Source: JAENVT01 sp031373785 (lineage in GTDB: Bacteria > Actinomycetota > Acidimicrobiia > Acidimicrobiales > Ilumatobacteraceae). From it: a stretch of 42,255 bases of DNA. A program made the position numbers and the translations under genes. The notes under the pieces are model-generated. The model made no database searches and had not been told where the DNA came from. It was given only the letters and a program-made list of their open reading frames with translations. The stretch is taken from NCBI GenBank assembly GCA_031373785.1, contig JANMNE010000056.1, positions 1 through 42,255 of the forward strand, given 5' to 3'. Shown here in pieces: positions 38,760-42,255 of the stretch. Position 1 is the stretch's first letter; every line of letters begins with the position of its first letter.

Positions 38760-39779
38760 TCAGCCGCCGATCTGGCTCATCGTCCGCTTCGGCCTCACGA
38801 AGTTCACCTGGTTGATCTGGTGACCTGCCCACTTCGTGCCCACGGCTCGCTGGATCTCTGCGGCCACCGCGTCGTCGTCGGCGCCATCGCGCATCAACTT
38901 GCGGAAGTCGAACTCGGTGGTCGCGAACAGGCAGGTGCGGAACTGGCCATCGGCCGTCACCCGCACACGGTCGCAGTCACCGCAGAACGGCTTGGAGACG
39001 GAAGGGATCACGCCAACGGTGCCACGCCCGTCGAGGTATCTCCAGCGATCAGCCGGGGCCGCACCCCGCGAGGTCATCTGCTCGAGCGGGAACACCTCGT
39101 CGATCGCCGCCACGATCTCGTCCTGGGTCACGACCTGGTCGTTGACCCAGTGCCCGCCGGCGTCGAGCGGCATGAACTCGATGAACCGAACCTCGACATC
39201 ATGATCGCGCCCGAAGCGGGCCAGGTCGACGATCTCGTCGTCGTTGACACCGCGCTGGACAACTGCGTTGATCTTGACCGGGGAGAACCCGGCTTCCTTG
39301 GCTGCCTCGATGCCATCGAGCACCCGGACCAGCTCGTCGCGTCGCGTCATCTGCAGGAACCGGTCGGCGTGCAGCGTGTCGAGGCTGACGTTGACCCGAT
39401 CGAGTCCCGCTTGGCGCAACTCGTGCGCCACGAGCCGGAACGTGGCCCCGTTGGTGGTCAGGCCGAGATCGGGGGCGCGGCCTGCGCGTGGCGAGCGAGA
39501 CGATGAGGGCACTCGCAACGCGGCGAGCTTGCCGACCAGCACCGGAAGGTGGGCGCGCACCGTGGGCTCGCCACCGGTGAGGCGCAATCCGTCGACCTCG
39601 AACCGCTCGACGAAGATCCGTGCCAGCCGCTCGATCTCTTCGAACGTCAACACCTCGCTGCGTGGCACCCACACCATGCCCTCTTCCGGCATGCAGTACG
39701 TACAGCGAAAGTTGCAGCGGTCGGTGACCGAGATGCGCAGGTCACGAATGGTGCGTCCGAAGGGATCGACCAAATCCAT
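38760..39779 (-). CDS. moaA: GTP 3',8-cyclase MoaA
   Basis: A 339-residue radical-SAM enzyme of molybdenum-cofactor synthesis. The first [4Fe-4S] cluster is held by CNFRCTYC (Cys22, 26, 29), and the second C-terminal cluster by FCGDC and TCLF. LRLTGGEPTVR binds SAM and the protein ends in the Gly-Gly typical of MoaA. A Ser/Arg/Pro-rich insertion (PSSSRSPRAGRAP, about 96-108) before LTTNG is unusual. It lies 5 bases after moeA/glp and just before the secreted-protein gene, so the three are likely co-transcribed. Confidence 0.95.
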   Translation of the reverse strand: MDLVDPFGRTIRDLRISVTDRCNFRCTYCMPEEGMVWVPRSEVLTFEEIERLARIFVERFEVDGLRLTGGEPTVRAHLPVLVGKLAALRVPSSSRSPRAGRAPDLGLTTNGATFRLVAHELRQAGLDRVNVSLDTLHADRFLQMTRRDELVRVLDGIEAAKEAGFSPVKINAVVQRGVNDDEIVDLARFGRDHDVEVRFIEFMPLDAGGHWVNDQVVTQDEIVAAIDEVFPLEQMTSRGAAPADRWRYLDGRGTVGVIPSVSKPFCGDCDRVRVTADGQFRTCLFATTEFDFRKLMRDGADDDAVAAEIQRAVGTKWAGHQINQVNFVRPKRTMSQIGG

Positions 39780-39784
39780 GGTCG

Positions 39785-41002
39785 TCAGGCTATCGGCAGC
39801 AGCATCGTGGCGACGGAGCCGCCGGGTTCGATGCCATCACCGTCGGGGACGATCGCGATCGCGTCGGCCAGCGAGGTGGCCGCCAACTGGTGGCTTCCCT
39901 GGGCCCCGACGGAACCGATGTGGTAGCGCCCGTCGTCGCCGAAACCGCCGAACACACGCACGTAGTGGGTCTTGCCATCGGCCCGGCGTGGCAACCCGTC
40001 GTCGGCGACCGCGACGACCGTGGTGCGATCGAGCGCCGTGTGACCCATCATCTTGCGCAACGCCGGGCGGGCGAACAGCTCGAAGCTGACCATCGAGCTC
40101 ACCGGGTTGCCGGGCAGCCCGAAGATCGGTGTGCGCCGGCCCCCCGAATCGAGCAACCCGAACGCGAAGGGCTTGGCTGGTTTGATCGCGATCTGCATCC
40201 AGCGCATGTCGGCGATGCGCGAGAGCACGGCCTTCACGACGTCGTACTCACCCATGCTGACCCCACCGCTCGTGACGATCGCGTCGTAGTTGGCCGCTGC
40301 GTCGCGTAGGACGACCTCGAGGGCCGCCTCGTCGTCGCGGACCACGCCGAGATCGATTGCTTCGCAACCCGCTTCGGTGACCAGTGGTAACAGCATGGTC
40401 TTGTTGCTCTCGCGAATCTGGCCGGGCTGCAGCGCGGATCCGTCGTTGATGAGTTCGTCACCGGTCGACAGAACTGCGACCCGCGGCGTACGCACGACGC
40501 GCACCCGCCTGGCATTGATACTGGCCAGTACGCCCGCAACCGCAGGGCGCACCGTGGTGCCGGCGGTGAACAGCTCCGTGCCGACGTGCACATCCTCACC
40601 AACCCCGCGCACCGAGGCTCCCGTCGACACCGATCGGTGGATCATCACCTCGTCACCGTCGACGCGTTCGGTGTCTTCGACCATCACCGACGCGTCGGCA
40701 CCGGCAGGCATCGGCGCACCGGTCATGATGCGGATCGCCTCGCCGGGCCCGACGACCCGATCGGTCGACCAGCCTGCCGCAACTTCACCGACGACGCGCA
40801 GACGCGTGGGAGCGTCTGCGGTGTCGGCTGCCCGCACCGCATAGCCGTCGACAGCCGAGTTGACGAAGGGTGGAACATCTTCGGCGGCGACCACGGCCTG
40901 GGCCAGGACCGCGCCGATCGATTCGGCGATCGACACCTCGACCACCCCACCGACGACGCAACGCTCGAGTACGTACTGGCGAGCCTCACGTTCGCTGATC
41001 AC
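39785..41002 (-). CDS. MoeA-family molybdopterin molybdenumtransferase or gephyrin-like Glp
   Basis: A 405-residue protein of the MoeA/gephyrin-E family, starting at GTG 41002. PPFVNSAVDGYAVRAADT, IRIMTGAPMPAGADA, VAVLSTGDELI, QIRESNKTML, TSGGVSMGEYDVVK and IFGLPGNPVSSMVSFELFARPALR cover domains 1-4. In actinobacteria a MoeA paralogue beside galU (Glp) binds FtsZ and the membrane protein GlpR/SepX. Here galU lies one gene upstream and a SepX/GlpR-type gene is in the same cluster, yet moaA and moaC also follow, so a true molybdenum-insertion role is equally possible. Confidence 0.9.
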   Translation of the reverse strand: MISEREARQYVLERCVVGGVVEVSIAESIGAVLAQAVVAAEDVPPFVNSAVDGYAVRAADTADAPTRLRVVGEVAAGWSTDRVVGPGEAIRIMTGAPMPAGADASVMVEDTERVDGDEVMIHRSVSTGASVRGVGEDVHVGTELFTAGTTVRPAVAGVLASINARRVRVVRTPRVAVLSTGDELINDGSALQPGQIRESNKTMLLPLVTEAGCEAIDLGVVRDDEAALEVVLRDAAANYDAIVTSGGVSMGEYDVVKAVLSRIADMRWMQIAIKPAKPFAFGLLDSGGRRTPIFGLPGNPVSSMVSFELFARPALRKMMGHTALDRTTVVAVADDGLPRRADGKTHYVRVFGGFGDDGRYHIGSVGAQGSHQLAATSLADAIAIVPDGDGIEPGGSVATMLLPIA

Positions 41003-41026
41003 GACCCGAACGGTACCGTTTCAGCG

Positions 41027-41578
41027 GTGAGCAACTACACCGCGCTGCCCGCCAGCGGTCACACAGCGCGGTGGGCCACGTGGGATGGCGAGAGCGACGA
41101 GGTCACCGACTTCCGCTGGGAGAACGAGGGCTGGACGATCAGTGGCCAGGTTGCCCGAGAACGGGTGCAATACGTCGTGCGCTTGACCGCGTCATGGCAG
41201 GTGCGCCAGTTCCTGTTGTTTCGCGATCTGGATGATCCCGACCTCTGGTTGGCCACCGACGGCACGGCGCGGTGGGGCGAGATGAACGGTGCCCATCGCG
41301 TCGAGCTCGACGGTTGCTACGACGTCGGGCTGCCGTGCACGCCCCTCACCCATTCGTTGCCGATCAGACGACTGCCGCTGCACGTCGGCGACAGCGCCGA
41401 GCTCCCCGTGGTGGCCATCGATGTCGAGACGCTCGAGGTGCGCGCCGTGACCCATCGATACGTGCGCCTCGACACCCATCGGTGGGCGTTCACGGACGGC
41501 GATCATGCTGTGGAGTTCGACGTCGATCAGCACGGTCTGCTGATCGACTACCCCGACAGATTCCGACGGGTCAGCTGA
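41027..41578 (+). CDS. Putative glycolipid-binding domain (DUF1089-type) protein
   Basis: A 183-residue soluble protein from GTG 41027, no clear ribosome site. ATWDGESDEVTDFRWENEGWTISGQV, YVVRLTASWQVRQFLLFRDLDDPDLWLATDG, HRVELDGCYDVGLPCTPLTHSLPIRRL, then VTHRYVRLDTHRWAF and LLIDYPDRFRRVS match the putative glycolipid-binding family. Molecular role is unknown. It is divergent from moeA (24 bases) and convergent with galU; the two stops overlap within the palindrome TCAGCTGA at 41571-41578. Confidence 0.8.
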   Translation: MSNYTALPASGHTARWATWDGESDEVTDFRWENEGWTISGQVARERVQYVVRLTASWQVRQFLLFRDLDDPDLWLATDGTARWGEMNGAHRVELDGCYDVGLPCTPLTHSLPIRRLPLHVGDSAELPVVAIDVETLEVRAVTHRYVRLDTHRWAFTDGDHAVEFDVDQHGLLIDYPDRFRRVS

Positions 41579-42255
41579 GCCGATCGCGCAAGAACGCGTC
41601 GAAGTCGGCGCCGATCGTCGGGTGGTCGAGGGCGATGTCGACCACCGCGCTCAACCACCCGAGCGGCGTTCCCGTGTCGTAGCGGCGAATCGTCGAGAGC
41701 ACACCGTGGAACGAGCCGTTGGCGGCCTGCACCTTCAGGGCATCGGTGAGTTGGATCTCGCCGCCGGCTCCTGGCTGCAAGCGTTCGATCTTGTCGAACA
41801 CATCGGGCGTCAACACATAGCGACCGATGATGATGAGGTCGCTCGGTGCGTCGTCGATGCTCGGCTTTTCGACCATGGTGCGGATTCCGATGACGCCGGC
41901 ATCGTCGAGCTCGGTCGACGGGTCGATCACGCCGTACGAACTGACCTGATCGCGAGGGACCCGCTTGAGGCCGACCACGCTGCCCCCGCTCGACTCGCAC
42001 AGCCTGGCCATCTGATCGAGCAACGAGGAATCACCCATCAGCTCGTCGGGCAACATCACCGCAAAGGGCTCGTCGCCCACCGCGTCGGCGGCACATCCGA
42101 CTGCGTGACCGAGCCCGAGCGGGGCATCCTGATAGGCGAAGCTGACCCGCACATCGCGACCGATCGATTCGAGCCGGTCGGCCATGTCGTGCCGAGCGGT
42201 CGACCGCAACTTGGCGAGCACCTCGTCGGAGGATTCGAAGTACGCCTCGATCGCC
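41571..42255 (-). CDS. galU: UTP-glucose-1-phosphate uridylyltransferase (5' end outside window)
   Basis: The C-terminal 227 residues of GalU, which makes UDP-glucose from UTP and glucose-1-phosphate for glycogen, trehalose and wall sugars. The frame is open to the window edge (AIEAYFESSDEVLAKLR), so the start lies beyond 42255. FAYQDAPLGLGHAVGCA, FAVMLPDELM, SYGVIDPSTELDD, VEKPSIDDAPSDLIIIGRYVL and GGEIQLTDAL are canonical; GEIQLTDAL and PLGLGHAV are nucleotide-sugar hallmarks. The galU-moeA neighbourhood is shared with mycobacteria, corynebacteria and streptomycetes. Confidence 0.95.
   Translation of the reverse strand, partial: AIEAYFESSDEVLAKLRSTARHDMADRLESIGRDVRVSFAYQDAPLGLGHAVGCAADAVGDEPFAVMLPDELMGDSSLLDQMARLCESSGGSVVGLKRVPRDQVSSYGVIDPSTELDDAGVIGIRTMVEKPSIDDAPSDLIIIGRYVLTPDVFDKIERLQPGAGGEIQLTDALKVQAANGSFHGVLSTIRRYDTGTPLGWLSAVVDIALDHPTIGADFDAFLRDRLS

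Overview
The window is high-GC bacterial DNA with GTG/TTG starts, many 4-base ATGA/GTGA gene overlaps, a genomic tRNA lacking an encoded CCA, and gene families typical of Actinomycetota (PaaX-like and Lrp-like regulators, LLM flavin oxidoreductases, many acyl-CoA enzymes, DUF459 and DUF4097 proteins, a SepX/GlpR-type membrane protein). The overall flavour is that of an Acidimicrobiia (Ilumatobacter-like) chromosome; this taxonomic guess is inference. Coding density is very high. No stretch above 300 bases lacks a gene; the longest gap (355-508) is about 150 bases. No CRISPR array, rRNA, insertion sequence or prophage is visible.

Layout. 1-4000: a small basic protein, a crotonase that has lost both classical catalytic glutamates, an unknown protein, then an AbiEi/DUF559-type gene bracketed by two nearly identical 43-base hairpin repeats, and an SGNH (DUF459) hydrolase. 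4100-16120: a nucleoside uptake and salvage region with a BMP-type lipoprotein, a two-domain ABC ATPase and two permeases, followed by an HDAC-like deacetylase, QueF, a PhyH dioxygenase, adenosine deaminase, uracil phosphoribosyltransferase, a phosphohexomutase and an adenosine-kinase-like PfkB enzyme. 16167-24700: aminopeptidase N, an acyl-CoA ligase, a histidine-rich membrane protein coupled to a membrane-anchored cyclophilin, an L,D-transpeptidase-like protein overlapping it tail to tail, and a DUF4097 protein with its ribbon-helix-helix partner, preceded by four phased TGANNTCA octamers. 24778-36374: catabolic genes (PaaX-like regulator, alpha/beta hydrolase, LLM oxidoreductase, FAH-family enzyme, acyl-CoA synthetase, MDR oxidoreductase, SnoaL-like protein, Lrp regulator, HPPD-like VOC protein, acyl-CoA dehydrogenase) mixed with cell-envelope lipoproteins. 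36436-42255: tRNA-Ala(CGC), a SepX/GlpR-type protein, moaC, a secreted unknown, moaA, a MoeA/Glp protein, a glycolipid-binding-domain protein and the 3' part of galU.

How the genes work together. The BMP transporter would bring in nucleosides, which adenosine deaminase, adenosine kinase and UPRT would salvage. The 36.5-42 kb block combines molybdenum-cofactor enzymes with the gephyrin-like Glp and SepX/GlpR pair known to act in actinobacterial cell division.

Most interesting signals: (1) the hairpin-gene-hairpin unit at 1976-3034; (2) the helically phased TGANNTCA array at 24712-24763; (3) two convergent intergenic hairpins (13503-13558 and 34140-34184) with unrelated stems but a near-identical loop; (4) a DosR/DevR-type palindrome before a fasciclin lipoprotein; (5) the putative Glp-GlpR pair within a molybdopterin cluster; (6) an apparent 25-base duplication bracketing an excalibur-domain gene.
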